Shown: positions 16,135 to 24,568 of the stretch, piece by piece
How positions within the stretch are numbered: the stretch's first letter is position 1
Layout: each line of letters begins with the position of its first letter
Assembly (NCBI RefSeq): GCF_024464655.1
Contig: NZ_JANHAV010000006.1
Coordinates: forward strand, 1-64,000
Direction: 5' to 3'
DNA from: Halobellus inordinatus
GTDB taxonomy: Archaea; Halobacteriota; Halobacteria; Halobacteriales; Haloferacaceae
DNA length: 64,000 bases
Made by a program: the position numbers and the translations under genes
The notes under the pieces: model-generated
Told to the model about the DNA's origin: nothing
What the model saw: the letters and a program-made list of their open reading frames with translations, nothing else
The model's database searches: none

Positions 16135-18672
16135 ATGGCCGACCAGCGCCGGGACGTCGACACCGCCGCGTGCGCGCGCCACCTGGCCGACAGCGAGCGC
16201 CTCGCTCGATACCGCTCACGACTCCGGGATTCGCTCTCGGATCCCCCGGTTGCTGACGCGTTCGAGGCGTGGCACCGGTACGTTCGCGAGCGACACGGCG
16301 ACGTCTTCGCCACTCTCGCGGCCGCAGGCGGCGAACGATCCCCCGTCGACGGCGGCGGAACCACGGGCGGCGCCGACCGATCCACCGCCAATGTAGCCCG
16401 ATCGGACGCCGACGTCGCCCGCGACCTGTTCGTCGAAACGCTCGCGTTCGACTACCTCCTCACCGAGATCCTCGATGCGGTCGAACGAGAGTTCGAGTGC
16501 ACGGTCACACGCTCGCTCGCCGCGGACGCCGCGATTCCGTTCACGCCGAATTTCGAGGCCGTGCACGAGTCGATTTCACCCCATCTCGACACCGGAACCG
16601 CGGACGCAGGATGCGACTTCGACACCCAGGCGTCTACCTTCGCCCGCGAGGCTTCGAGTCGGGACGTCGCACTCCTCCATCGTGAGTGCGTCTCGCCGCT
16701 CGCCCGTCGAGCGTTCGGCCGCTACGACACACCGCAGGGACTCGCCGCACTCGCCGTCGACTCTGCCTTCGACGCCGGATCCCCTCACGACGGGACGCAG
16801 ACCCGAGATGAGACACCAGCCCACCACGAGACACCAGCCTACGACGAGACACCAGCCCACCACGAGACGTCGATCGCTGCCGATCGAGCACCTGCCGACC
16901 TCCCGCTCGTAGTGGACCCCGGCTGTGGCGCCGGTGCGTTTCTCGCTGCGACGGCGACCCGGTACGTCGACGCTCTCGCCGAGAACCCACTGAACGCCGA
17001 CGGTAGTCACGGGACGCCCATCCAGGCTATCTTCGATGCCGTCCGCGGCTTCGACGTTTCACCGACAGCCGTCCGTGCTTCGCGCTTGGCGCTGGTGCTC
17101 GCCGTGCGACCGTTGCTCGCCGCCGCCGACGGGTCGCCGACCGTCGCACCCCGGGTCGTTCTCGGCGACGCAGTCGACGCGACCGCAGATGACCCTCCGC
17201 TCGACGGTCGGCGCGCGGACGTCCTCCTCGCGAATCCACCGTGGCTGACCTGGGATTCGCTTCCGGAGGGCGCGAAAGACCGGTGGCGAGCGGGACCGTT
17301 CGAAGAAGCCGGGCTCGAACTGTTCGACCACACCGGCGCCGACGCCCGACTCGGATACGCGAACGACGATCTCTCCGTCCCATTCGGGTTGATGTGCCTT
17401 CACCGGCTCCTCCGGGATGGTGGTCGTGCTGCACTCGTCCTCAAACGGGATTTCCTCACCGGACCCGCTGGGGCACGTCTCCGTCGGCCGCAGGTGGGTC
17501 ATCGATCGATCACGTACGATCGCGTCCACGACTTCGGCTCGTTGTCACCGTTCACCGACGTCGATGCGGGCACCGCGCTGTTTTCACTTCGTCTCTCACC
17601 CGACGACGGCAGATCACCGTTCCCGACTGACGAGGGTATTCCGACCTGTCGCTGGACGGATGCTCCGGCGACGACGTCGGCTCGCTACGTCGACCGCTCC
17701 GATGGAACGTCAGCGTTTGAGTCGCTGGCGCGGATGCGGGCCTCGTTCGACAGCGCGGAGACGCGTCTCGTACCCGCAGACCCCGAGGACCCGACGTCAC
17801 CGTGGATCCGCGCCGACGCCGAACGAAGTGCACTCGGTTCGAGTCCGTATCGCATCCGTCACGGGGTGAAAGACGACGCCAAGGCGGTTTATGCCCTCGA
17901 CCGGGAGACCATCGAGAAGCAGGAACTCGAATCCGAGCACGTCTTTCCGTATCTGAAATCGAAACACATCGTGAAGTACGGGCTGTTCGGCCACGACCTG
18001 CAGCTCGTCCCCCAGCGACAGGCGGGCGAGGACAACGAACGCGAACTCAAGCAGGAAGCGCCGGCGACGTACGCGTACCTCGACGCGCACCGCGAACGGC
18101 TCACCGATCGCGGGTCGTCGTGGTTCGACGATGGGCCGTTCTACTCGCTCTTCGGGCTCGGCTCGTACACGTGGTCGACGTACAAAGTCGTCTGGTGCCG
18201 GCTCGGTTTCAAGCCGCACTTCACGGTCGTCTCCACAGTTTCCGACCCCCTCGTTGGTGAGAAGCCCGCGATACCCGGCGATCACTGTATGTTCGTCGGG
18301 ACCGACGACGAAGACGAAGCGCACTACCTCTGTGCGCTCCTCAATTCGGCACCGTACCAGCGCTGTCTCCGTACCATCTCTTCGGGCGGGAAATCGAGTC
18401 TCTCGAAGTCGACGGTCGAACGTCTCGCGCTACCGGAGTGGCGAGCGCGTCCGCGTCAGCGACAACTCGCGGAACTCTCACAACGTGCCCACGCCATCGT
18501 TCCCGACCACGTCGACTGTTCGAAGCGCGCGTACAACCAGAAGACGATCCCCGAGCTGCAGGCCGTCCAGACCGACATCGACCGCACGGCAGAACAGTTC
18601 CTGTCGGTTCTCGACGAACAGCCATCGCCCGAGAGAGAACGAACCGGACCGACTGACGGCGACGATGAGTAA
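16135..18672 (+). CDS. Orphan N6-adenine DNA methyltransferase (Eco57I/PglX-like)
   Basis: Large methyltransferase, 845 residues. The SAM motif is VVDPGCGAGAFLAA (about 259-272) and the catalytic motif IV is LLANPPWLTW (about 365-374), the NPPW form of NPPY used by N6-adenine and N4-cytosine enzymes. A target-recognition-like C-terminal half follows (EHVFPYLKSKHIVKYGLFGHDL, then SGGKSSLSKSTVERLALPEW). No PD-(D/E)XK motif is obvious, so restriction is unproven. No separate endonuclease or BREX gene lies nearby. It sits 7 bp after the helicase, so the two are probably co-transcribed. Tandem repeats (16810-16863) encode ETPAHH/ETPAYD units before the SAM motif. Confidence 0.85.
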   Translation: MADQRRDVDTAACARHLADSERLARYRSRLRDSLSDPPVADAFEAWHRYVRERHGDVFATLAAAGGERSPVDGGGTTGGADRSTANVARSDADVARDLFVETLAFDYLLTEILDAVEREFECTVTRSLAADAAIPFTPNFEAVHESISPHLDTGTADAGCDFDTQASTFAREASSRDVALLHRECVSPLARRAFGRYDTPQGLAALAVDSAFDAGSPHDGTQTRDETPAHHETPAYDETPAHHETSIAADRAPADLPLVVDPGCGAGAFLAATATRYVDALAENPLNADGSHGTPIQAIFDAVRGFDVSPTAVRASRLALVLAVRPLLAAADGSPTVAPRVVLGDAVDATADDPPLDGRRADVLLANPPWLTWDSLPEGAKDRWRAGPFEEAGLELFDHTGADARLGYANDDLSVPFGLMCLHRLLRDGGRAALVLKRDFLTGPAGARLRRPQVGHRSITYDRVHDFGSLSPFTDVDAGTALFSLRLSPDDGRSPFPTDEGIPTCRWTDAPATTSARYVDRSDGTSAFESLARMRASFDSAETRLVPADPEDPTSPWIRADAERSALGSSPYRIRHGVKDDAKAVYALDRETIEKQELESEHVFPYLKSKHIVKYGLFGHDLQLVPQRQAGEDNERELKQEAPATYAYLDAHRERLTDRGSSWFDDGPFYSLFGLGSYTWSTYKVVWCRLGFKPHFTVVSTVSDPLVGEKPAIPGDHCMFVGTDDEDEAHYLCALLNSAPYQRCLRTISSGGKSSLSKSTVERLALPEWRARPRQRQLAELSQRAHAIVPDHVDCSKRAYNQKTIPELQAVQTDIDRTAEQFLSVLDEQPSPERERTGPTDGDDE
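16810..16863 (+). repeat. Three 18-bp in-frame tandem repeats in the methyltransferase gene
   Basis: Three units starting GAGACACCAGCC at 16810, 16828 and 16846. Units 1 and 3 are identical (ending CACCAC) and the middle one ends TACGAC. They encode ETPAHH-ETPAYD-ETPAHH just before the SAM-binding domain. Confidence 0.9.
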
Positions 18673-18707
18673 CCCTTAAGTCCAACAGCGGTGCTACGTT
18701 GAGGTGC

Positions 18708-18781
18708 CCGCCCTTAGCTCAGCCTGGTAGAGCAGCCGACTGTAGATCGGCTTGTCCCCCGTTCAATTCGGGGAGGGCGGA
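18708..18781 (+). tRNA. tRNA-Tyr (anticodon GTA)
   Basis: Complete 74-nt cloverleaf: acceptor CCGCCCT pairs with AGGGCGG (18774-18780), discriminator A at 18781. The D arm is GCTC-AGCCTGGTA-GAGC, the anticodon stem GCCGA/TCGGC with loop CTGTAGA (GTA at 34-36), and the T arm CCCCG-TTCAATT-CGGGG. There is no intron. CCA is not encoded. It lies 35 bp after the methyltransferase. Confidence 0.96.
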
Positions 18782-18895
18782 CTTCCTTTCCTGCCGAATC
18801 GTAGCAGACACATCCGAATTCGGTTGTTTACCCGATCTGCACTGATCGTCGAAGTCGCTCGGTTGCTGGACGGTGAGGACAAATACCTGAGACGC

Positions 18896-19240
18896 CTACT
18901 CCTCACCGATGCGTTCGGTCGGCCCGTCCTCGGTCGGCGACTGAAGCTCGACTGTATGACCGGTGTGGCGGGCGTGGGTCTCCGCCCAGCGCCGCGCAGG
19001 CCGTTCTTCGAGGTAGCGGTCGCCGTCGGGGCATTGCCGACAATCGACGACCCAGGGCGTCACGTCGTCGGGGAAGTGTCCGGTGTGGCGTCCGTGATCG
19101 AGCGCGAACTGTTCGACGGCTCGATTCCCCGCGTATAGTTCGTCGAGTTCGTAGTGGAGGTCCCACTCGCGATTGCACCGTGAACACGAGACAGTCGGGA
19201 CCCCGTCCTCGGGCGCGTCTAGGGCCGGTTCGTCGACCAT
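18896..19240 (-). CDS. Small protein with two Cys2/His zinc-finger-like repeats
   Basis: A protein of 114 residues (122 if the ATG at 19264 is used). It contains two similar halves: CSRCNREWDLHYEL followed by HGRHTGH, and CRQCPDGDRYLEER followed by HARHTGH. Each could bind one zinc through CxxC and the His cluster. I do not recognise a named family. It resembles small haloarchaeal zinc-finger proteins of unknown function. It is convergent with tRNA-Tyr. Confidence 0.65.
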   Translation of the reverse strand: MVDEPALDAPEDGVPTVSCSRCNREWDLHYELDELYAGNRAVEQFALDHGRHTGHFPDDVTPWVVDCRQCPDGDRYLEERPARRWAETHARHTGHTVELQSPTEDGPTERIGEE

Positions 19241-19311
19241 ACCACTCTGTTTCTCCCAATTCACTTCTGTTCTGCCTTTGTCTGCCCGGAGTCAAGCGCG
19301 ATGGGATCCGT

Positions 19312-19530
19312 CTAAGGATCGATATGATGCACGGCCTCGGGAGACAGCAGTCGCCCGGTCGGTAAGGCGATCCAGCCGTTCGGAAGCAGCCGAATTCTGC
19401 CCTGGTGAAGAACCCGTTCCTGTTCGAAGTCTCCGTACACTGTCGCTTTCTCGTATTCGACGACCGATTCGGCGGTGAACTCCTCTGTCAGTTCGTCCCA
19501 TATCGACGTGGTTGAAATGACCATATCCAA
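19312..19530 (-). CDS. Small hypothetical protein
   Basis: A 72-residue acidic frame (WDELTEEFTAESVVEYEKATVYGD) with a C-terminal segment GRIRLLPNGWIALPTGRLL that looks like a small beta-rich fold. Composition and codon use fit the neighbours. There is no signal peptide or membrane segment. I cannot name it. A loose likeness to the N-terminal strand pattern of the chemotaxis adaptor CheF is too weak to use. Confidence 0.5.
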   Translation of the reverse strand: MDMVISTTSIWDELTEEFTAESVVEYEKATVYGDFEQERVLHQGRIRLLPNGWIALPTGRLLSPEAVHHIDP

Positions 19531-19726
19531 CAGACGGTCCGTTCCCGTAATGTCCCTTGCTACAGCCCCAGCCGAAATCAGCTCTCAATGTCGAGCTTCG
19601 ACTACGTCGAATCCGTGAACGGCCGTCTATGCCGTTCGGATCACGGCTCTCCGGTCTCGCTCGACTCGTACACTCGAATCCAGCCGTCACCGTATGTTCA
19701 CGGGATCGTCGCGGTACCGGAACTGC

Positions 19727-20446
19727 TCACAGGAACTCTGTGTTCTGCGGCCCGTTCGTGATGTGCACCTCGAACGGCATCGTATCTATGGCATCCTGTT
19801 CGACGAGGTGCCAGTAGGTCTCGGCCATCTCGTCGGGATCGAGAAACGTGTCCTCGGAGCGATCGGGGAACCGCTCGCGGGCGTTCGGCCCGTCGATCTG
19901 GCCGTCGATGACGACGTGTGCGACGTGTACGCCTTCGGGTCCGAACTCCTGGGCGATGTCCATTGCCATCCCGCGCGCGGCGAACTTCGCGGCGGTGAAG
20001 CCGATCGTCCCGCCGAGGCTCCGCACGGCCGAGGTCGCCCCGGTGAAGATGACCGTTCCGCCGCCTGAATCGAGCATATCACCCACTGCCTCTTTCGAGC
20101 AGACGAACGCCCCGCGGCCGCCTACCTCCCACGCCCCCTCGAACTCCTCAACGCTCGAATCCATCAGTCCCTTCCACGACGCGCCACTGGCGTGGTTGAC
20201 GAGGACGTCGACGGACCCGAACTCCGCTCTGACCGTTTCGAACCCCTCTCGAATCGCCTCGACGTCCCGGAGGTCGGTCGGGACCGCGAGCCCCTCTCCC
20301 GGTTCGGGAAGGTCGGCAGCCAACTCCTCGATGAAGTCGGCCGTCCGGGCGAATAGCGCGACGCGACAGCCCTCAGCAGCGAACCGACGGGCGAGCGATT
20401 CGCCGAGCCCGGAACCGACGCCGGCGATGACAGCAGTACGTGTCAT
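19727..20446 (-). CDS. Short-chain dehydrogenase/reductase
   Basis: NAD(P)-dependent oxidoreductase family protein, 239 residues. The N-terminal Rossmann motif reads GVGSGLG, and the NNAG position reads NHAS. The active-site region reads FTGATSAVRSLGG followed by FTAAK, so the usual catalytic Tyr of YxxxK is Phe. The subgroup with GPEGVHVAHVVIDGQID near the C-terminus, to which this belongs, often shows F here, so this is a family trait rather than damage. Activity therefore cannot be assumed. The gene stands alone and the substrate is unknown. Confidence 0.85.
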   Translation of the reverse strand: MTRTAVIAGVGSGLGESLARRFAAEGCRVALFARTADFIEELAADLPEPGEGLAVPTDLRDVEAIREGFETVRAEFGSVDVLVNHASGASWKGLMDSSVEEFEGAWEVGGRGAFVCSKEAVGDMLDSGGGTVIFTGATSAVRSLGGTIGFTAAKFAARGMAMDIAQEFGPEGVHVAHVVIDGQIDGPNARERFPDRSEDTFLDPDEMAETYWHLVEQDAIDTMPFEVHITNGPQNTEFL

Positions 20447-20546
20447 ACCAGTACATAGTCTGGTCGCGTCAAAACGGTGGTGGCTACGCGGGGTGTCCAG
20501 TTGTGGCGCTGTGGCCGTCTTCGATCGATCCGAGACGTGTTACGGC

Positions 20547-22538
20547 TTACTCCGGCCGTCGGACAAGGAGTCCCGTGACCAGGATGAGTGCGATGAGGCC
20601 GGCGGTGTATCCGAATCCAGGTGTGTCGGCCGCAGTCGTCAGGACTCTTTCGGTAGATGTGGTCAGGGTGGACGTACTCGTGGCTGTCGTCGTGGGATCC
20701 GGTGTCGGGGAGTTCTGTTCCGAAGCAGCATCCGTGGCCGCAATTGCGAACGTCGAGAATCCTGGCGTCTCAGCCCGGAACCGCCCGTCGCCTAGCGCGG
20801 TGGTGTTGAGACCCGTCCACGTTCCGTTGTGATACCGATAGACTGTGACCGATTCGGCGGAGGTGTTCTGCAGAGCAGTCTCGTTCACGCGGACGACGAT
20901 CTCACCGCTCGTGATCTCTTCGTTCCCGGCTGTGTGGCCCACATTGAGGTAGCCGATCACCGATCTCTCGGTCGTAGCTTCATTCGACGACTCCCACTGG
21001 AGCGGTGCCTCGACGTTCGTCGCGTTGGCTTCCGAGAGGCCGATCGTCGTGCTGGTATCTGTGCCAAAGGACATATTGACGCGTTCGACGCCCCAACCGG
21101 ACTTCCGCGTCTGGTTTTGCACACCGTTGGAACTCACTTCAACGGAGACCGTTTCGTTCGCGGAGATATTTCGTGCTGTGACGTTGACCATCTGGTTCGC
21201 CCTTGCCTCCGCCCGATCAACCGTAGCGTTCCCGGTTGTCTGCAATCGTGTTTGATTGCTCAGATCGACTGCTTGCGCGGAGGTATTTGCACCCGGAGCC
21301 CCCGGAGTCGCTGGACTCCGGGTTGTGGACCGGGTGTCACGTTCGTCAGAATCATCCGACCTATCTGCGTCGTCTGACTCGTCAGAGTCGTCCGAACCGG
21401 CGTTCGATTCTTCGGTCTTTGGATCTGAGTCACTGGGATCTACACCGGTTTTGTACTCTTGGTATGCGTCCGGGTGGACCTGTTTCAGAATCACTTCTAC
21501 GGCCTGTACGACCCGAGGCGCGGGTTGCTGTAGATAGTTCGTGTTTACGCTGATTATCTGGTCTTTTTTCACGGCCGTCGTCGAGTTGTACGCCGGGTTT
21601 TTGGGAACAGAAGCGCCCGACGGCGTGACGATCCAATCCGGGTTGATCTTGACGACAGTCTCGTCGTTGATCATCTGAAAGCCGGCGATCCCCTCACTTG
21701 CGGCACCGTTCTCCAGACCGCCGGTCTCCATCACGCTCCCGATGAAGGTATTGGCGCCGGAGGTGTACCCATAGAAGACGTTGAGTCCGACGGGTGTCGA
21801 TTCGTCTGCGAGTGCCGCCTCGATGTCCTCGATGGAACGTCGCATCTCGTCGGCTCGAGCGCGGCCAGCACTGCACTCACCCACCAGACGACCAGTGGTC
21901 TCGGTCTTGTTAGCGACGAATTCGAGAGAGGTCCCTGTCCCGAACACGTATACGGGGATGTTTGCGTCGCGTATCTGCTGAATACGGTCGGGCGTGTACG
22001 CGTGCGTCGTGTTCGGTACGAGCACCAGATCCGGCTCGGCGTCGATCACCTTCTCGACGCTCGGGCCACCTGCGCCGGAGACGTTCGCTTTCCCGTCGGC
22101 CCCGTCGAGATAGGTCGCATACTGTGAGACGCCGACCACCCGGTCTTTGGCTCCGATTTCCCACATCGTCTGGGCGGCACTCGGGTTGAGCGTGACGACC
22201 CGCGTCGGCGGTTCTTCGATCGTCACGGTGTGGCCTGTAACGTCTGTCTCCGTGATCGGAAGGTCGCAAGTACTCTCACTCGGTGTCGGTGTAGGCGTTG
22301 CTGTTGGAGTCGGTGTTGGGGTCGGTGTTGGAGTCGGCGTCGGTGTAGGTGTTGGAGTCGGCGTTGGAGTTGGTGTTGGAGTCGGTGTTGGAGTCGGTGT
22401 CGGTGTTGAGGTATCCGTCGAGCTTTGATCGAAAACGACCGAATCTCCAACCGAAGCTTGCGATTGTGCTGGATTCGCTGCAGTAGCGATCGGGCTGAGC
22501 AGAATCAACCCGACTAGTATCAGTAGACGGTATCGCAT
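20547..22538 (-). CDS. Surface-anchored BtuF/FepB-like substrate-binding protein with PGF-CTERM
   Basis: A 663-residue exported protein in several parts. A Sec signal (residues 1-21) is followed by a Thr-Pro repeat spacer (about 44-85). The periplasmic-binding domain of the BtuF/FepB/FhuD class (VTGHTVTIEEPPTRVVTLNPSAAQ, then PDLVLVPNT) ends near 375. An Asp/Ser-rich linker leads to a PGF-pre-PGF-like domain (ETPGFSTFAIA). A second Thr-rich spacer precedes a PGF-CTERM tail (TPGFGYTAGLIALILV, then RRPE), processed by archaeosortase for lipid anchoring. BtuF-type proteins bind cobalamin and relatives bind siderophores. No BtuC/BtuD partner is in the window. Confidence 0.88.
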   Translation of the reverse strand: MRYRLLILVGLILLSPIATAANPAQSQASVGDSVVFDQSSTDTSTPTPTPTPTPTPTPTPTPTPTPTPTPTPTPTPTPTATPTPTPSESTCDLPITETDVTGHTVTIEEPPTRVVTLNPSAAQTMWEIGAKDRVVGVSQYATYLDGADGKANVSGAGGPSVEKVIDAEPDLVLVPNTTHAYTPDRIQQIRDANIPVYVFGTGTSLEFVANKTETTGRLVGECSAGRARADEMRRSIEDIEAALADESTPVGLNVFYGYTSGANTFIGSVMETGGLENGAASEGIAGFQMINDETVVKINPDWIVTPSGASVPKNPAYNSTTAVKKDQIISVNTNYLQQPAPRVVQAVEVILKQVHPDAYQEYKTGVDPSDSDPKTEESNAGSDDSDESDDADRSDDSDERDTRSTTRSPATPGAPGANTSAQAVDLSNQTRLQTTGNATVDRAEARANQMVNVTARNISANETVSVEVSSNGVQNQTRKSGWGVERVNMSFGTDTSTTIGLSEANATNVEAPLQWESSNEATTERSVIGYLNVGHTAGNEEITSGEIVVRVNETALQNTSAESVTVYRYHNGTWTGLNTTALGDGRFRAETPGFSTFAIAATDAASEQNSPTPDPTTTATSTSTLTTSTERVLTTAADTPGFGYTAGLIALILVTGLLVRRPE
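22281..22410. repeat. Thr-Pro coding microsatellite
   Basis: Simple repeat of 6-bp units (GTCGGT, GTTGGA and variants on the plus strand) encoding about 40 alternating Thr-Pro residues in the minus-strand binding protein. It forms an extended, probably O-glycosylated spacer on the cell surface. Confidence 0.9.
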
Positions 22539-22575
22539 TGCACTGTGCTCAAAGACGACGCAAAATGAACTTTTC

Positions 22576-22593
22576 TTATTGCAATCAAGATTG
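22576..22593. promoter_or_regulatory. Palindrome upstream of the BtuF-like gene
   Basis: TTATTGCAAT (22576-22585) is the same 10-mer as at 5061-5070. It overlaps the inverted repeat CAATC-AA-GATTG (22582-22593). It lies about 40 bp before the start of the minus-strand gene, where TATA or operator elements are expected. The match to the 39-bp motif is partial and may be chance. Confidence 0.3.
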
Positions 22594-22762
22594 TATAACC
22601 GATCACTGACCAGCTGGTAGCGTGAGCGGACGGCTAAAACGGAACAGCGAACGCTGGGCTAACGTCTCCACAGGCCGGTGCGTCGTCGACTACACGCGCG
22701 CGAACGAAGTCCCGACAGGAAAACCGTTCACGAGCGATCCAACCTCCCGTTCCGCTCGTCCC

Positions 22763-23173
22763 TCACTCGACGGCCGCCAGAAACTCGATTACCTCCGCAG
22801 CACGTTCACCGGACGTGATGCGTTCGGCGTCCGCGTCGAACTCGACGACGTCTTCGTCGGCGAGTTTCGGGAGGTGCGTGTGATACAGCGAGATGTACCG
22901 CCGCTCGCGACAGTGCGCGCCAACGTCATCGTCCTCGACGCCTTCTTCCCAGGCGACGAGCCGCGTCGCCAACTCCTGCAACGTCCACTCGGGGTCCTCC
23001 GCGAGCGCGTAGAGTACGTATCGCCGGCGTCGATCATTCAAAACTGAAAACACGGAATCGCGCTCGAGGACCGCGAGATCGACCGGGTTCTCGGACGACT
23101 CCGACCCAGTTTCCTGACTCGATCGACTCGCGCGTCCTGACGTCCTCCCATCCCGATTTTCGTTGTCAGTCAC
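22763..23173 (-). CDS. DUF7344-type winged-helix protein
   Basis: Predicted transcriptional regulator of 136 residues. A polar N-terminal tail (1-38) precedes a winged helix: VFSVLNDRRRRYVLYALAEDPEWTLQELATRLVAWEEG, then YISLYHTHLPKLADEDVVEFDADAERITSG. This is the pattern of the haloarchaeal DUF7344 family. It is transcribed alone, upstream of the BtuF-like gene on the same strand with a 220-bp gap. Target unknown. Confidence 0.82.
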   Translation of the reverse strand: MTDNENRDGRTSGRASRSSQETGSESSENPVDLAVLERDSVFSVLNDRRRRYVLYALAEDPEWTLQELATRLVAWEEGVEDDDVGAHCRERRYISLYHTHLPKLADEDVVEFDADAERITSGERAAEVIEFLAAVE

Positions 23174-23361
23174 GACAACCGATGTACAACTCGGCGACCC
23201 ATAATTACTGTGGTCTTACTAACACTTTCAGAGCACAACTGCGTCGGTGAAACACATCTCGATCAGGGCGGACTCACCGCCGGCCTGCCGATGCCAGGGT
23301 CGCCTCTCGATCGCCGGGTCTCCCGTTCGATCTTTGTCTTTGGGCGCCTCGTGTTGTCGTC

Positions 23362-23847
23362 TCAACGGTGAATCGTATCCTCCGCAGAGGGCAACATCCA
23401 CTGGACGGTCTCGGCGGGTCGTTTGTAGACGACGGTCACGGGTTTGTCGACGATCCGAACGACTTTGTCCGCAGTACTCCCAAGCAACATCTCTTCGACC
23501 GCGCCCAGTCCACGCGAGCCGATCACGACGATGTCGATGTCGTTCTCGTCGACGTAGCGCTCGATCTGCTTGTGGGCCATCCCGGTTCGGACGGCAGTCA
23601 CACAGTCGAGCCCCGCTTCCTCGGCCAACTGTGCTACCTCGTCGGTGATCGCTTCGCCGTGTTCGAGGTACTCCTCGCGTTTTTCGTCCTCGGCTTCGGT
23701 GATCGGAACGATCTTGGCCTCGAACTCGTCGACGACGTGCAGCGCGTGTACCGTCGCGTCCAGTTCGTTTGCCAGTCTGATCCCCTCCTCGACCGCGTTG
23801 CCCGCCTGTTCGCTCCCGTCTGTCGGAATGAGGATGTTGTCGTACAT
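23362..23847 (-). CDS. Universal stress protein, UspA family
   Basis: Cytoplasmic nucleotide-binding protein of 161 residues. The N-terminal strand MYDNILIPTDGSEQAGNAVEEG and the C-terminal ATP-loop motif VIGSRGLGAVEEMLLGSTADKVVRIVDKPVTVV (G-2x-G-9x-G-S/T) are both present, so it is probably of the ATP-binding class. I chose the ATG at 23847; the longer frame to 23892 adds 15 residues absent from the family. Confidence 0.93.
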   Translation of the reverse strand: MYDNILIPTDGSEQAGNAVEEGIRLANELDATVHALHVVDEFEAKIVPITEAEDEKREEYLEHGEAITDEVAQLAEEAGLDCVTAVRTGMAHKQIERYVDENDIDIVVIGSRGLGAVEEMLLGSTADKVVRIVDKPVTVVYKRPAETVQWMLPSAEDTIHR

Positions 23848-23972
23848 CTCACAGTAGTAATCAGATACCAAATGATTAAAAGTAATGTTCACACGTCTCG
23901 TGGGGGCTGGCTCGACAGAACCGTGAAGTGATCGCAGTAAGATACAATACGTCCGCGGAGAAGCGTTTCACA

Positions 23973-24464
23973 ATGCGGTCCCATCTTTCGTTGGACCGAC
24001 GTGGCGTCTCCCCAGTTGTTGGCGCCGTCCTGATGCTCGCTATTCTTGCTGCGCTCGCCGTCATCCTCGGAACCCTCGCGATCGGGATCGACTCTCCCAA
24101 CGACCCGTCGCCGCAGTACGGCTACGAGACGGATCACGTGGCTGACGGTTCCGGAAATACGAACGACCGGCCCTACGTGACCATCACCCTGACGCAGGGA
24201 CGTATCGAACCCGGCGAAGATTTCTACGTCGTCGATAGCGATGGGAATCTGATTCGCTGGGACCAGGTCTGGACAACGTCGGGTCCGCTCACGGCCGGCG
24301 ACTACGCACACATCGACGGCTACGGCAGCGATTCGCCACTGAATCCCGCGTGCGAAGGCGAGGTGTATCGGCTGGTTCACCGCCCCGACGACAGCCAGGG
24401 TTCAGTGCTTATCGAAGCCGAAATCACCACGCCGGCCGTCGGGAACGCGGCGAGTCACTGCTGA
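23973..24464 (+). CDS. Type IV pilin-like protein (class III signal peptide)
   Basis: A 163-residue secreted protein. The N-terminus LDRRGVSPVVGAVLMLAILAALAVILG is the prepilin peptidase (PibD) signature of archaeal pilins: cleavage after RRG, then a hydrophobic assembly helix. The rest is a small soluble domain (VTITLTQGRIEPGEDFYVVD) like the DUF1628/pilin N-terminal-domain proteins. The ATG at 23973 places the RRG nine residues in. An earlier in-frame start at 23928 is unlikely. No pilus assembly genes are in the window, so it would use a system encoded elsewhere. Confidence 0.85.
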   Translation: MRSHLSLDRRGVSPVVGAVLMLAILAALAVILGTLAIGIDSPNDPSPQYGYETDHVADGSGNTNDRPYVTITLTQGRIEPGEDFYVVDSDGNLIRWDQVWTTSGPLTAGDYAHIDGYGSDSPLNPACEGEVYRLVHRPDDSQGSVLIEAEITTPAVGNAASHC

Positions 24465-24520
24465 TCGACGCCGCCCTCTCGTCGGCTACCGAAACTACGT
24501 AGCTTCTAGTAGTCAGTTGT

Positions 24521-24534
24521 ATTGAAAATATAAC
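24521..24534 (+). promoter_or_regulatory. TATA box before the 24569 gene
   Basis: ATTGAAAATATAAC, centred near 24530, predicts transcription start near 24557, about 12 nt before the ATG at 24569. This supports the short gene as real. Confidence 0.45.
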
Positions 24535-24568
24535 AGTTTATCCGAGCGAAGCCCGTTGGGACTATTCG

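Noticed and set aside
18708-18895. tRNA-Tyr as an integration site of a mobile element
   Set aside because: I saw no duplicated tRNA 3' end and no integrase gene in the window.
22281-22410. A plus-strand Val-Gly repeat protein over the Thr-Pro microsatellite
   Set aside because: It is the opposite reading of the stalk of the surface-anchored binding protein, which has a signal peptide, domain and sorting tail.
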